64,000 nucleotides of DNA. Origin: Lithospermum erythrorhizon. Taxonomy: Eukaryota; Streptophyta; Magnoliopsida; Boraginales; Boraginaceae. The stretch's first letter is position 1; every line of letters begins with the position of its first letter. A program made the position numbers and the translations under genes. This document shows positions 36,259 through 49,402 of the stretch, piece by piece. The notes under the pieces were generated by a model. It saw nothing but the letters and a program-made list of their open reading frames with translations, was not told where the DNA came from and did not search any database. The stretch covers positions 1-64,000 of the forward strand of contig JADFUC010000140.1 in the NCBI GenBank assembly GCA_019722365.1, written 5' to 3'.

Positions 36259-38588
36259 TGTAGCGACCCGCCCCAGGTAGGCGTATTACGAGGTTAAAGA
36301 TCATTGCTTGACACATGCACGAGTCAACAATCGATGGATAACGATATAGAGGGAAACAGACTGCATTATGAAGACCAAAACTCTAGTCCGTATTGGTGTT
36401 CCAGCAACACATCGGCAAACAAATGACAAACTAAACATTCCACACGAATATCTGACCCAAGGATACCCACGAAATCCAAAAATACAACATAAGAGAGGAG
36501 AAATATGACAACGGACTCGCAGTAAATGCAACACACAAGTCTAGAAAAATAACAAGTCAACAACAAAGGGAATCAACGATGAGGACTTCCTATGCCGCCA
36601 CCGTCACCGCCTCGATCTTCCTTGCTTATTTCAGTAATCTGGAAATCCTAAATACACTTAAATCCTCCTAGAGACGTGCATAAGCAGCCCCGCCCCATGA
36701 AAAGGGAGCCAGCCCATAAAGGCAGGTGAATATAAATACGCTTGATTTTGCCCGATCACATATAATGATTCTTATATATAACATATGCATATACATTAAC
36801 ATTTTATAATGATAACTTACAAATCTACCAAATACTCTTATCTGATATCACATAATACTATACGAGAACTTATAACCCATCGATATAGCATATTCATTTA
36901 AGGAAACCGTCTGACACCTGAAAATAATCAAATAGGGAATCCACGCTTCACAAATAGTAAACAAATGAGACATCGCCTCCATAAACAATAAAAAATGAGA
37001 ATCCACCTCCACGAATAATAAACAAATGAGAATCACCTCCTGAGCAATAAACAAATAGGAATGCCTCACAAATAATCAACAAATGAGGAATCGCCTCCAC
37101 AAATAATCGGATAGGAATCCACCTCGTCACTCCAGGCCAGTACCCACATCAATTTGCGTCACGCTGAGCCTCCTGAATCCACCCAATTTGCACCAGCTCG
37201 TATGCGTATCGCGCTTGAGCCTCCGGTCGGGGCCACTTTGGCTGCATATCTGCCTGGCGATCAAAATAAACACTGCATCAGTTACACCACAGCGACCTGC
37301 TGACGCGCAGCGATGCAATTACCATATGACACCACGTGGTATAATCCTTTGTAACTACCATAATCTCATAACATGAATACGTAATCACAAGCTATCTCGC
37401 CTTTCGATACGTCAAAATAGGCCTCGACAAAACACGTGCAAAATATATACCATAATATATGAAGGGTTCCCGTCGTGAATTTGTACTCACCGAGCTAAAA
37501 AATAATGATGACTCACAGGTAGTCAGCTCTTGAGTCGGGCTCAGCTGTTATTCAAAGAAATCATACATTTATCTTGCGTGAATAACATCTCTTTACCATC
37601 TATTAAACCCGAATATTATACCGCGTCTACATGATTCAAATTAACTTTTTAGTGACTCATCTATCCCCAGAAGAATTGGTATACATACAAATTCAACGTA
37701 ACAACAATTCAATTACTGACTTCATAAATCCCAATATTAGGTCATGTTTATTACTGACAATAACACTTTAATCACATTCTAATCAATCCGACAATCAATC
37801 GCCAACTAATTAAATCATTAAATACAACCTCAATTCAAACACTAAGCTACTATACGAACACTTGGCTTTCTCGGCTTTGATCTCTACCCGATCCATATCG
37901 AACCAATACTTCTATTCCCAAAATAACTATATTAAAGTCCTCTAACCTCATATTACAATTTAAAGTTAATTTAAGAAAAAGTCAATGAAGTCAACCCTCA
38001 ACATACACCACTTTGTAACCCCAATAATAACTCAAAGTCACATCAAATCCCCTAAACTAAGCTTGAATGTGTTTCTATACAATAACTCAAATCGAAGATC
38101 TAAAAGTCAACACAAAAATTAAATATACAAAAAGTCATTTCAGGCCTTAGATGATGAGATTTAAAGATGAAAGCACCTATGATAATCTGAGATGGGAACA
38201 AGATTTGAGGTTGGACTAAATAAGTTTCTTCAGAAAATGAAGAAGAATCTAAAGCTGGGGGGCCTTTATGGGGTTGACCCCTATGTGGAAGAAGAGATTT
38301 TTTCTTTTTTCGATTGGAAGATGAAGAAATGAGCTAGTGGTGGTAGGTGAAAGATATTTAAGTGGGGTTTAGGTCTCGTTTGGTTCATGATTCGACTTAT
38401 AACTTACCGGTTTTAACAACATAGCTTCGAACACTTGTCAAATTAAATTTCTATTCTGAAATATATTATCGTCAACCCATATTATTATTATTAGATTTCA
38501 AATTTTTAACTTTTAAGCGCCAAAACACTTTCAATAGGGCAACTAAAAATCATATTAAAATAATGCTTATACGAAACGGGTTATTTCA
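36259..38588 (-). repeat. LTR of gypsy element 2 (right copy, 5' LTR)
   Basis: It starts TGTAGCGACCCGCCCC and ends GGGTTATTTCA. It is colinear with 29324-31586, including the GAGGTTAAAGATCATT word near the start, repeated 'AATCCACCTCCACAAATAATAAACAAATGAG'-type words and AAAGTCAA motifs (37976-37995). It is followed by the exact target copy TATGT. Confidence 0.9.
36920..37120. repeat. Minisatellite in the element 2 LTR
   Basis: Units of about 33 bp of the form CACAAATAATAAACAAATGAG followed by an AATC-CCTC word repeat six times or so. The equivalent part of the left LTR (about 29990-30150) carries fewer, more diverged units. Confidence 0.65.
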
Positions 38589-38699
38589 TATGTCACTAAA
38601 TGCAACAAGCATATAATATTATTTTAAGTAAATGTGAAACATAATTCCTTTGAGCTCACGCCTATATCTACTCGAAACAATCCATCCTCTAAAAATATA

Positions 38700-38974
38700 C
38701 TCCCTCCGTTCCGCTTGCTAACTATTTCCCTCGTTCCTTTTAGTTTGTCTTCCTAGTCATTTGCACAAATTAAGAAAATAAAAAGTAGTAAAAAAGTACA
38801 TTGAAAATGTAGAATAATAAATAAATTGAAACTATTTCATTGGATTTGGTTGATAATTTAATAAAAGTAGACAAAAGTACATTGAAAATGTAGAATTATA
38901 ATTCCTATGCTAGAAGACAAGTAATTTGAAATAAAAAAATTAATCTGAAAGACAACGAAAGGAAGCAGAGGAAT
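38700..38974. mobile_element. Stowaway-like MITE (about 275 bp)
   Basis: The left end CTCCCTCCGTTCC follows a TA at 38698-38699. The right end, GGAAGCAGAGGAAT before TA at 38975-38976, is a degraded complement of it, and the subterminal words TAGTTTGTCTTCC and AAAGACAACGAAAGG also pair. No coding capacity. It lies 112 bp from the right edge of gypsy element 2. Confidence 0.7.
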
Positions 38975-40769
38975 TATTTTTGAAGATATATAAGTGAAAA
39001 TTTAATTTTATTTTCCTTCGTAATTTCCAAGAAAGTCATATGTTGATAAAAAAAATGTAAAGTGCTAGATAAGAATTCTAAAAGATTACAAAGTTGGTTT
39101 AAGAGTTTTGAACTAAAATTAAGATGTAAAATTTTCCATTAATATTTCCAGATGTATACTCTTGTGCTTTATTAGAAATATAAATGATTTCAAGGAGCTT
39201 TTTGGACGTGCTCCAAGTATTTATTGCTACTACATTAATGACGATAATTTTTAAAAGATACATTATGCCGTGAATCTTCTCTCTTTATCTGAAATCTTCA
39301 TATTATAATTTTTAGATGACTCGATTAATTATTTGTTTGGACCTCTATTCCATTCAAAATTTATTTAATGTTTATGAGTTTCTTCAGTTAGTTAAATATT
39401 TTTTATTGTATACATATAATATCCTATTACAGAATTATGAAAAGCTAAGTGTCTAAATCAGAACATCATTGTCTCTTATTAAGCTGAAAGAATTGACCAA
39501 TGAATATTTTTTCTATTGGATAAGGCTTATGTTCATGACAAGTAATGAAGTTAGCATCATTTGAAAATAATTTACTCAAGTATAAAGATGTAGTTATCAT
39601 CAAAATTTTAGTTTAATAAGTTATATTATTTGGTGTTGAATTATTACAATTATAATTACTAAATTTTTTGTTTAATAATTTGTATTAATAAATTACTAAG
39701 TTAAATGACTTGACTTTGATGAAGATCTATAAAATAAAATATAATATTTATATTTTAAAAGTACTATTATATAATTTGAAATAAAAGATATAATGCATTT
39801 ATATAAATATTTGAGGTATAACTTATAAGAATTCATGTAAATTATATTGAGTTGATAATTAAAGTGATTTGAGTTATATGATAAATAATATATAATTTTG
39901 TGTATCTTGTTATCATAAATAATTTTAAAATAATAATAATAATAATAAGAATAGAATAAAGACATGATGTTTCATTCATCTTCAATTTCGTTCTAGAATG
40001 TCATTAAACTATAATTATAATATCTGAATTAAAATCCATTTTGAATTTTAAAATATTGCCAATTCAATATACTTATGTAATTTACAAATCTCCATCTTTT
40101 TTGTTTGCGACATGTTTAAAATTAATAACTTATTAATGTAGTATACATATAAATTCTAAATATTTTTGCTTCAAGATTTATAATTTATACTTAAAGAAAG
40201 CATGAAAATGTTACAAAAGCTTGAAAATAGAAAGTATCTCAAATACTTGAAGGATAGATATATAAAGCCATAGATATATTAATACAAAAAGTCATGGTAC
40301 TTATTTACTTTCATTTGGGTAACAAATGTTAATGAATATATATCTAAACTAAGATTTTGTGCATTTAAGCCTCCCAAAGGCATAGTGTTTTACAAAAAAT
40401 ACAATAGAATGCAGATAATTTGCTAAAAAACTAGATCGCGAGGAAAAATTATTGGTTTCAAATCATGATTCAGATATGATTCTCAATCGGACAAAATCAT
40501 GACTTTTATAAGAGGTGCTGTGAGTTAGTCATTAAATGAGACCAATGAAAAAATATATATTAACAATTTTGAGAAGACAATAGCATTGAAGAGATCACAA
40601 AATTCGATAATCATATATCCAAACCAGGTCCTTTTTATATAACCGTTATGAAAATAATTTTTTCCTGATATGAAAATATATATTTAATATTCTCACGAAT
40701 AATCAATGATATCTAACTTTGCTCGTCAATGTCTATCTATCACATATACATTGCCCGAGTTACTTGTTT
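38975..40769. other. AT-rich intergenic stretch, no gene
   Basis: No coding or RNA feature is recognised. An AATAAT microsatellite lies at 39929-39949. The long minus-strand frame at 39696-39965 is Tyr/Ile/Lys/Asn-rich and reflects base composition only. Confidence 0.4.
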
Positions 40770-42904
40770 TCCAAACAATAATCAACAGGTAAAAAAACAA
40801 CGCAGGTCTCGCGCCCGCGTTTATACCACAACAACAATATAATAAACTTACGAAAATGAAACCACAACGATAATCACATATAACATTCCATCCTTTTCGT
40901 GGGCTCTTCTTGAACACCCAATGACAACATATCCTTTTCGGCCGGTAACCACTTGAACACCCCGTAAATCCAAAATTCTCAATTGAAGCACTTTGGAGAC
41001 TTCGAGTTCACGTTAACTCACAACCTAAAGTAAATAATCCAGTATCCACAACCTGTAAACTAGAATGACCATCTTGACATACAAACACTTTGGAGAACTC
41101 AGATTCCACGTTAACTGCATATGCACCCCAACTGATCTCTTATCACTTTTAACATTCCATCTTTTTCCCTGACAAGCTCACCCTTGAACTTAACAACGAC
41201 ATATCATTTTCCAGCTTCGAACTGACAACTGACATACTTTTTTCCCAGCAGGCTCGCCCTTGAGCAGCATCGTCATATCCTTACGGGCTCACCGCTTGAG
41301 CCTGCATTAAATCTAAATATTCTCGAATTACTTGAGTTACAATTCACACATCTGATACCAAACATACAACCATCACTATGTATCTCAATGTAGCATTCCA
41401 TAATATACGAATAACAAGGAATTTAGGTATGGGGCATTACTCGGCAAAAAGAACACTGAGATGCGTCTGTTGAAATATACTCAAACTTGAATACACCTAA
41501 ACATGCCATACCCAAACATATACATCTTGAAAGGACTGCCTCCCCAACATACATGTGCTCAAACATAAAATACCACAAAAATAGAAGTATACCATAATCG
41601 TCTAACAGGAACCACCATTACAAGTCAATATTTCACAATTTCACTGTATAAGTTTTCTTTGAATACTGATCAAAATCAATTAGCATATACTTCTACAAAT
41701 ATAAATAAGGAGTAGCAAGCAGTGATAAATCCCGCATTGGCTAGTACCACTAGCGCCCAATGATCAATCGATCCGTCTGTTGTTCCAGCGTCAGTCGACA
41801 GAACGCAAAAATATGATTACTACCTTATGATATACGACCACTATCTAATTCAATTCGACTTTTCAACCCATTTTATTTACAAATTGACAACTTACATTAT
41901 GGGTGCTAATTATGTTTCAATAATAACTACGATGATGAATTTCTACCGGACTAAATCCAATAAAGGCGATGTATCAGTACTAACATTCGATCAATTTCAA
42001 TCTTTAAATTTCAACTTTCGAATTAATTAAAGCCATTACTATCGGCCTTTAATCCCCGAAATTACGCTTACTACTCAAAAATCTACTAAAACTAATTTCA
42101 ACATATATTCTTCCAACAACTTATAACTCATAATTTCACCAGAAAACAATCCTGATAAAGGTCGATAACATATTTATACTCTGACAACATTTTTAGAAAA
42201 AGTCAACCTGATCACTCGAAGTCAACAACTAACAACACTTTTCTACCTGATGCTCGATCATTATCAACTCACATATTATGATCTAAGCCTAGACAATAAT
42301 TATATTTAATATCTCATAAAAGCCGAAAGTCGACCAGATTTCCAAAAGATCAACTGACTAAAAGCGTCCAGAAATTCCACATCGAACCACGATATTTCTA
42401 ACTCGAACAACTAATTTAGGGCAAGAATCGATTATAGCAATAAGATTCGAAATACAAAAAAGTCAGCTTCGGTCGATCTCACAAAATACTTGAAAGATGT
42501 CGGACCTTTTTACTGCTGAATCGAAGGGATGATGAGGGAAGCTCTCCAAAAAAAATTTGAGGTCCAAAGGCAGGTAATGGAGGAGAAAATGGAAGAAGAA
42601 AATCAAAAAAAAGGGAAGAACTCACGGTTGTAGTGCGCATAGGAGGAGGGAAATGGGTTTTTTGGGTGGTTGGGCCTGTTGATGATTGAGTAGTTGGGTT
42701 CATTGATAGTCCAAGCGTCAAAAATCGAACATTTTAATTGGATCGAATACCTGCCGTTTTAACTTATCTAGAGCATTTAACTTGAAACATTAACGTGCGC
42801 GTACATAGGAAGAGTGATAAGTGGGTTCTACCCAAATTTAAATTAAATCAATTTAATAATCTCGCGTTTTAAATTTATTAATTCTTGATTAGGGGTTTTT
42901 TACA
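40770..42904 (-). repeat. LTR of family 3, left copy, outer end truncated
   Basis: It matches 47735-48939 and ends AGGGGTTTTTTACA, after which the plus strand reads TTACACCCACCTA, a polypurine-tract complement. Similarity to the right LTR begins only near 40770, so the first 600 bp or so of a full LTR are absent. It shares the purine block with GATGATGAGGGA and the paired AAAGTCAAC words of the other LTRs. Confidence 0.7.
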
Positions 42905-45900
42905 TTACACCCACCTAACAAAAATTTAGATCCTCGAGGGATTTACTCATCGCTTAGATAAGCGCCTTATAACCACCACTTGTTTTCAACTCATATTTAT
43001 TATCAAATATCATATCAAACATCGACTATAACACACGTACTCAAATTTATCTCTCAAATCATTTCATATCATTGTTGGTTAATTATTTAGCATCTCGCTT
43101 ATATTAATCATCTTCATAATTTACATAGTATCTCATTATCTTAACTTCATGTTTTTGCAAAATTTTATGCTCATCGATAGCATATCTGCCGCGTCTATTT
43201 TGTCATTTTATTTATCTAAAAGCTCATGGTTTATTTTCACATAACAATATTAATCATAGCTTCTCCCACACTGAATGTTGCATGCATAAACAACAATATC
43301 CTATAAGAATAATCAGGTATATCATAAAGGAAATCAAAAGCGACTCCACATAACAAGTATTTCCCCGATCAACCAATGAATACGTTACAACAACGCTCAA
43401 CTTTGAACCTCTAATTTAATGGCATTATCCGGTCGCCCTTAAATTTTTATAATCAAATCAATTTATACCATATTTCACCAATATTCGCCGCCGTGTCAAT
43501 CGATACCTCATTATTGTTTACTCCATGATTATATAGACTCATCAAGTCAACAATTTACCCCAAACTAATCATTATGCTTTGGTAACATACGTAATCATAA
43601 CATCACAAAGTAAGCGAGAACACGATCCGTGCATTTTCATGGGAACAAATCACATAATCTCACGTCAAATATCAGCAAATATCGATATATCAACCTCGTA
43701 TATCTCCGTATTAGATATTATCATTGTAAACAATTTCAATATGCTTCTATAATCATCGATATCGCTTGTTTTATCCACGCTTAACATTCTCCAAAGTCAT
43801 CAACCATTATCTACCTTATTAGTTTCATTTTTCTTATATCCATGATGTTGTCACAACCATTTTATTAACACCACATGGTTCATCTAACATCAATCATACT
43901 CAATCACCACGCTTCTACGCAGCCCAGATAACTTAGTCAACATATCACGCATAATGCGTATACAACTCTGAAGGATGCTTAAGCTGAAACAGCGATACAC
44001 ACTTAATAATTTTCCATGCAATTTCAGCAATGCATTAATCAACTTTCTTTAAACAGAAGGAACTCCAAATTCGCGCCAAACTATACCAATCAACTTCAAC
44101 TCATGGAAGCTGGATGTTTTAGTCATGTGTAGTCTTTGACATTTCTACTCACATCGGCTTGGTTTTTCTTGCCTTATGACATATTCATACTCATTCTCAT
44201 CATTACGCTTCGCTTCATGATCTCTCTTAATCATCAAAATCTAGCATTGTATTCCTCTCGTCCAGCGTGTCAACGTCCATATAGTTCCTTTAGGTATCAT
44301 CATATCTGATCTGAAAATTGTGATATGATTTAGTAATCACCAATTCGAATACCGATTTAACTTTTATATCGCTCACTAATAACACTAATAACTCCATAAT
44401 ACATCCATGCATGATTGTCATCAAAATTATCTATAACTCCTCAATATACATATACCTTTAAACCCCCATATTTCTAGCAAAATAGAACACTCCACCATAT
44501 TCAACCAATATATATATAACTCTAATATACATTCAATACATATATTCACATATATTCTCTCAAATTTTTTTTTAAGCGTACAACACACACTCATTCTCCA
44601 AGAGAGGTCGTAATGCCCATACCTTTCTTATCCACTTTAATAAACTAAATTATATCATCAATCAACCCTTATCCAGAAGGAAAAGAAAATTCGTGCTACG
44701 ACTCGTGTCTGTGGCATTAGGTGATCTAATTATCATCTTAAATTTATATTACTCATCTCTTATCCCTTTCGAATATTCTCTTTCATGATTCCTAACTACT
44801 AGTATATAACACCAATCATGTCTTATAATCCCACATAATATAATCCTAGATATCATCGATCACAGCTAGTTCATATTCATGATATTAATGACATAATTCG
44901 TAATGACTCACGATCTAACCTCAGGTTCAAACATCTGAAGAAATGAATTCATACATCTCCCTAACATATCATACATATGAAATAGTTTCAACAAATTTAT
45001 AATCTCAATCTACCCTTATACAATGCTCGTGCCTTTTTTTGTTTCCTAGGTAGTAACTCCTCCAAAAGTCTCATAAATGTAATATCGACCAATTTTTTCA
45101 TCCAACTAAATTCTTCCTCGATAGACATACATCAATCTTCGATAAATTTCCAATTTCACCCAACTACTATCCTTGATATGTTTAGTTATTCTCTGTTTGA
45201 AACTTCTATTATTCCACCTCCTCTTTCGCCCATAATATTTATAACGATAACGAACTTATATAAATATTTATCGATATTGAATTTCTATTATCAACTCGTT
45301 ATGTCACAGACTCGCCCTTTCTTGATTCTCTGATACGGTATAAGTCTCCACCTTACTTGCCTTCCAAATAACCATAAAACTTCTTAATGTCTCCATTTAA
45401 CCTTTGTAACCACTAAGCCGTTTGGTGTCTTAATCTTAAAAACATGGGATTCCAACACTTATAACTTTACTCGACTCATCTAATGAAATTCAAATTTCCC
45501 ATTGACATTCTTCCTATATATAATTGCATACAATATATTCAAGTTTTCCAAAGTCCTGTTCTCATCATTTCATTTCTCTGATGCCCAGAACAGCCAAGTG
45601 CATTAATAATTAAATCCTTGATATTCCAACTATTATCACTAGTTTATATCCTTAATTTAAACTTTCTCCTTTTAATTTTATATCGTTCTGACCACATATC
45701 ATGCATCAACATAACATATACTCCACATATCATACCTTACCGAGGTTCTACTTTATATCTCTACCTTTACGGTTATAATACAATCATACACAATTTTTCA
45801 TTACTTGATGCTGACCAAAAATCTCGTCTAAATCCCAACCTCGATCACAACGTTACGTAATTCACACAATTTTTTTGATTTTCCACTTTAGCCAACAAAC

Positions 45901-47144
45901 TGACTCTATTTTTCATCCAATTAACATCGTAGTTCCTTAAAATTATTCAACACTATATTATCTAGTCTCGAGTTTTATTGCCGAATAATGGGACCGTGCG
46001 GCAGTACATTACCTGCCAGAACAACTTCAATGATGCCAAATGCTTCTTAATATACTTCTCCAGTGTTTCCTATTTACTCTAATGTCTCTAGAGTTTTTTC
46101 TCAAGCGGTATATCAACCAGAATAGTTCTTTCTCCTTGGTTTCACTCGATCATTATGAATTTCTATCTCGCTTAAATATTCTGTTGATAAGAATGCGACC
46201 GAACATCTCTTCTTTTACTCGGGGTCCCCAAATTTTCCTTATTCCTTTATTCTTCAACCAACACTTCTTAAGCGAGTTTCCATAATAATGATAGAACTGA
46301 ATACTTTCATTTCATTTCATTCTAGCTACATTAAATCCGCTTTACATCTACTAATATAGGGTACCCAACATTAATTTCATGGCCTTTCATTTTCAATATT
46401 TTAGATGTAGGCATAATTCCAATGCCTACAGGTGATTGATAATCTAACACAACCTTTAAATTATGATATAACATTTTACGGCAAAATTTTTTCATTTCGG
46501 GTTATCCTCGATTCCTCTGGTATCCATCAGATAAATTCCCGATATCAGCACCGAATGCAATGACTTTACATACTCTCGTATTGCCCTATTCATGCTCCAC
46601 GTCGGACGACAAGATTCGATAACTATTCTAATATTCACAAGTAACATCTTTGTCAATAATTAGTCTTTATCCTATTATCATATTCATCAAATCATTTGAA
46701 ATTATCTGAGTTCCAACTAGGATCATCAATCCTATACACCGCCATCACAAATCTACTTTTGACATTCTTGAATCTATATAATACATGACTCTTTAGCAAC
46801 TCCAGGTCAACATTAAAAATTTGTTTCCATTATCCTTTGAATATCTACTTCGATAAATTTCCAACATATTCGATTTCAATTCTTACCCACTAATTATCTT
46901 ATACTTCACGTTGGTTCATAAGAACAACTTCTGATTCCAAACCCACGATCTTTTCCTGCAGGGTCCTCGCACATAGCTAAACAAAAATGCTTAGGTGGCA
47001 GCGATCGGCGGTCGGCGGAAAAAACAGACTTTTAGAAAGGCTGACCCCAGAAACAACTCGAATAAAAAAAAAAACATAGTTAATCACATAAGCACCACGG
47101 ACAACCAAAGTGATACGAGGAAACACATGCTATGATACCATAAT
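42905..47144 (-). mobile_element. Interior of family 3 element, no recognisable gag-pol
   Basis: The 4.2-kb interior runs from a PPT complement at 42905-42917 to a Met-tRNA primer site, GCTATGATACCA, at 47129-47140. Scanning both strands I find no RT, RNase H, integrase or protease motif, unlike elements 1 and 2 in the same window. The sequence is AT-rich, with C favoured over G on the plus strand. A large non-coding derivative (LARD type) or complete decay would both fit. Confidence 0.6.
47129..47140 (-). other. Primer binding site of family 3 element
   Basis: Minus strand TGGTATCATAGC, one base from the usual TGGTATCAGAGC methionine-tRNA site, four bases inside the right LTR. Confidence 0.75.
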
Positions 47145-48939
47145 TATTAACGACCGCCTCGGTGTTTTCGAAGGTTGGGTAAATCAAATCGACACAACCA
47201 TAAATTTGATGCGCGTCACGATGGTTGACGAAAATCACACAATTCGACAACCAATAAATCAGCAGTTTGATGAAATGATTTCAAATCTTAATGGTTTAAC
47301 CGTGCGTCGCCTAATTCAAACAAATTAAAAATTCCATACATACAGAGTCTCAAAATGGTTTCAATCTTTGACATCCCAAAACAAAACATGAAAACTAAGT
47401 ACATCAAAATAATGAAAAAAGAGCCGGCGCGAGGATCCTGTACTCGTCTACCAAACTAAATAAGCCAGCCAGACGCTCACGAACGCTAACGACTTCTCAA
47501 ATGCTTTTGTCAATCCCCGGAGGTGGGAAGGGGTAGCTCAAACGACTTGAGTGGAAGCAGATGGCGGGATGGTAACACCCAGCATCCGAGAATGAGGTAC
47601 GTGAAAGATATCGGCGTATATGCGGTAAAGAAAAAATGATAAGTATCGACCTCTGTTTCAGGCCTTTAAACCGCTGCGAGAGAACTCAACTTCGTTGCTT
47701 CGCATGTCGCTGGCTTGATCTCATATCCACGTAATCAGCAGGTAAAACAGGTCTCGGCGCTTCTGACAACAGAATAAACTTGCATTGAAATAGCGATAAA
47801 TCATAACATTCATCCTTTTCTGGGCTCAGCGAACGCAACAACATATATCCTTGCCGGCGGGTTCGCGCCGGACACCCAGCGTCGTCCAAAATTCTCGGTG
47901 GAAACGATTCCTGATTCCACGTAGTACGAACTAGCCGCAACCATCACGCAATAATCTGATGGCATCCATAATATACCACGATCTGACAATTCATTGTTAT
48001 AGAACCTATATACTCAAACATAAATATACTCCACGAGATACATCCATAACACAAATATACTCCAAACATGAATACTGCTTCCGAACATAAAACATACTCA
48101 AAGAACTTACACTCGAACATAAATATACTCAAACATAAATACACTCAAAATAAATATCATAATGCATCTAATACAACCACCATTGCAAATTAGGCATTTC
48201 CACGGTTTCACAACTATACTCACAGATAAGTTCATACTTAGCAGATACATTATGCTTTGACCAATTTATCATACCTTCTGCTCAAACATAAATAATAAGG
48301 TAACAGCAGGTGATGTCACGCCATTTAATTGCCACTAAGCGCCCAGCGATCGATGCGATCCATGGCAGCTTTCCCGTTCGAGTCGGTTTTTACAATAATA
48401 TAGTCCATTCACGCATTCACCGCTCGATCGACATCTGAATAGCGGTCGTTGACCCGATCCGTAGGTGGTTTCAAAATTCTTGGCTGAAAGGCATGACAAT
48501 GCCTATCAAAGGGCGATTTATTTCAAGAGCGCCCACCATCGAATTCTTTGGGAATTGACATAATGTGAGTAGAATAAGGGAAAACAAGCGATAAAAATAA
48601 ACAGAGAATAGAGGGAGACAACTACTGTAGTAAGACAATTAATATGTGGTAATGGATAGCTTTGTGAGAAACTGTGTCAATTGAAAGTCGATCTGACAAT
48701 GGTGAGGGAAGGGGCATTCGGTAGAAGAAGTGGGTTTTTGGGTTTTGGGCCTTGGGTTGGTTTATGGGTTTAATGGGTTGGCTCACTAGTTTTATGTGGT
48801 GAAACCTCAATGGTTTATTGATATAAAATAGCCTCGAGGAAACTAAACCCTGACATTAAAATAGTGGTTTAAATTTCACGTAAATCGATTTAATAATCTC
48901 TGTTTTGTTTATTAATCAACAGTGGGTGCGGTTTTTACA
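47145..48939 (-). repeat. LTR of family 3, right copy
   Basis: The LTR begins near TATTAACGACCGCC (a changed TGTAACGACC) and ends GGTTTTTACA. It aligns with 40770-42904 from about 47735 onward. A second PPT complement, TTCTACCCACCTAAC, follows at 48940, so element interior also lies to its right. Confidence 0.75.
48000..48160. repeat. Minisatellite in family 3 LTR, ACTCAAACATAAATAT type
   Basis: The word ACTCAAACATAAATA repeats about eight times with a 14-18 bp step and variants. The complementary word (GTTTGAGTATA) occurs in the inverted LTR at about 58385-58465, and weaker copies lie near 41470-41580 in the left LTR. Confidence 0.7.
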
Positions 48940-49402
48940 TTCTACCCACCTAACAAAAATTTGGGTCACTCGAAATTTACTCAGCAACTTAGATAAGCCT
49001 TATAACCACCCACTTGTTTTCAACTTATTTATTATCAAATATCATATCAACATGAAGCTGTAACACATATAATTTGTATACCATCATTTCCACTCTACAT
49101 TATTGGTTAATTATTTGGCATCTCACTTATAGTAATCATCTTTATATTTTGTATCATAAGCACATTAATATCACTTCATGTTTCACACAAGAATTTTACC
49201 TCTTTGTCGATAACGTCTCTGTCTATTTCATCATTTATTATCTATTCGCCCGTTCGCCACTTTCCACATATGATGTTAACTCCCAAACATTAACATTTAT
49301 CATGCATAAAAATAATGAAATTAGATTCCAAATTTCCACAAATCAGTTTAATAATCTCATTTTAATTTATTAATTAATGAGTAGATTGTCGGTTTCTGTT
49401 CA
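48940..49402 (-). mobile_element. Second interior fragment fused to an LTR tail
   Basis: Bases 48940-49320 match the first 400 bp or so of the interior at 42905-43310. They run directly into 49325-49402, which matches the last 70 bases of the family 3 LTR (TTTAATAATCTC, TTTATTAATTAAT, then GGTTTCTGTTCA). The left-to-right order is thus LTR, interior, LTR, interior piece, LTR tail. Confidence 0.65.

Noticed and set aside
39696..39965. 89-codon minus-strand frame rich in Tyr, Ile, Lys and Asn
   Set aside because: It lies in AT-rich sequence including an AATAAT microsatellite, and the amino-acid content is what AT-rich DNA yields. No motif and no splice context.
47110..47328. 72-codon plus-strand frame
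   Set aside because: It overlaps the primer site and start of the family 3 right LTR, runs against the element's direction and has no recognisable domain.
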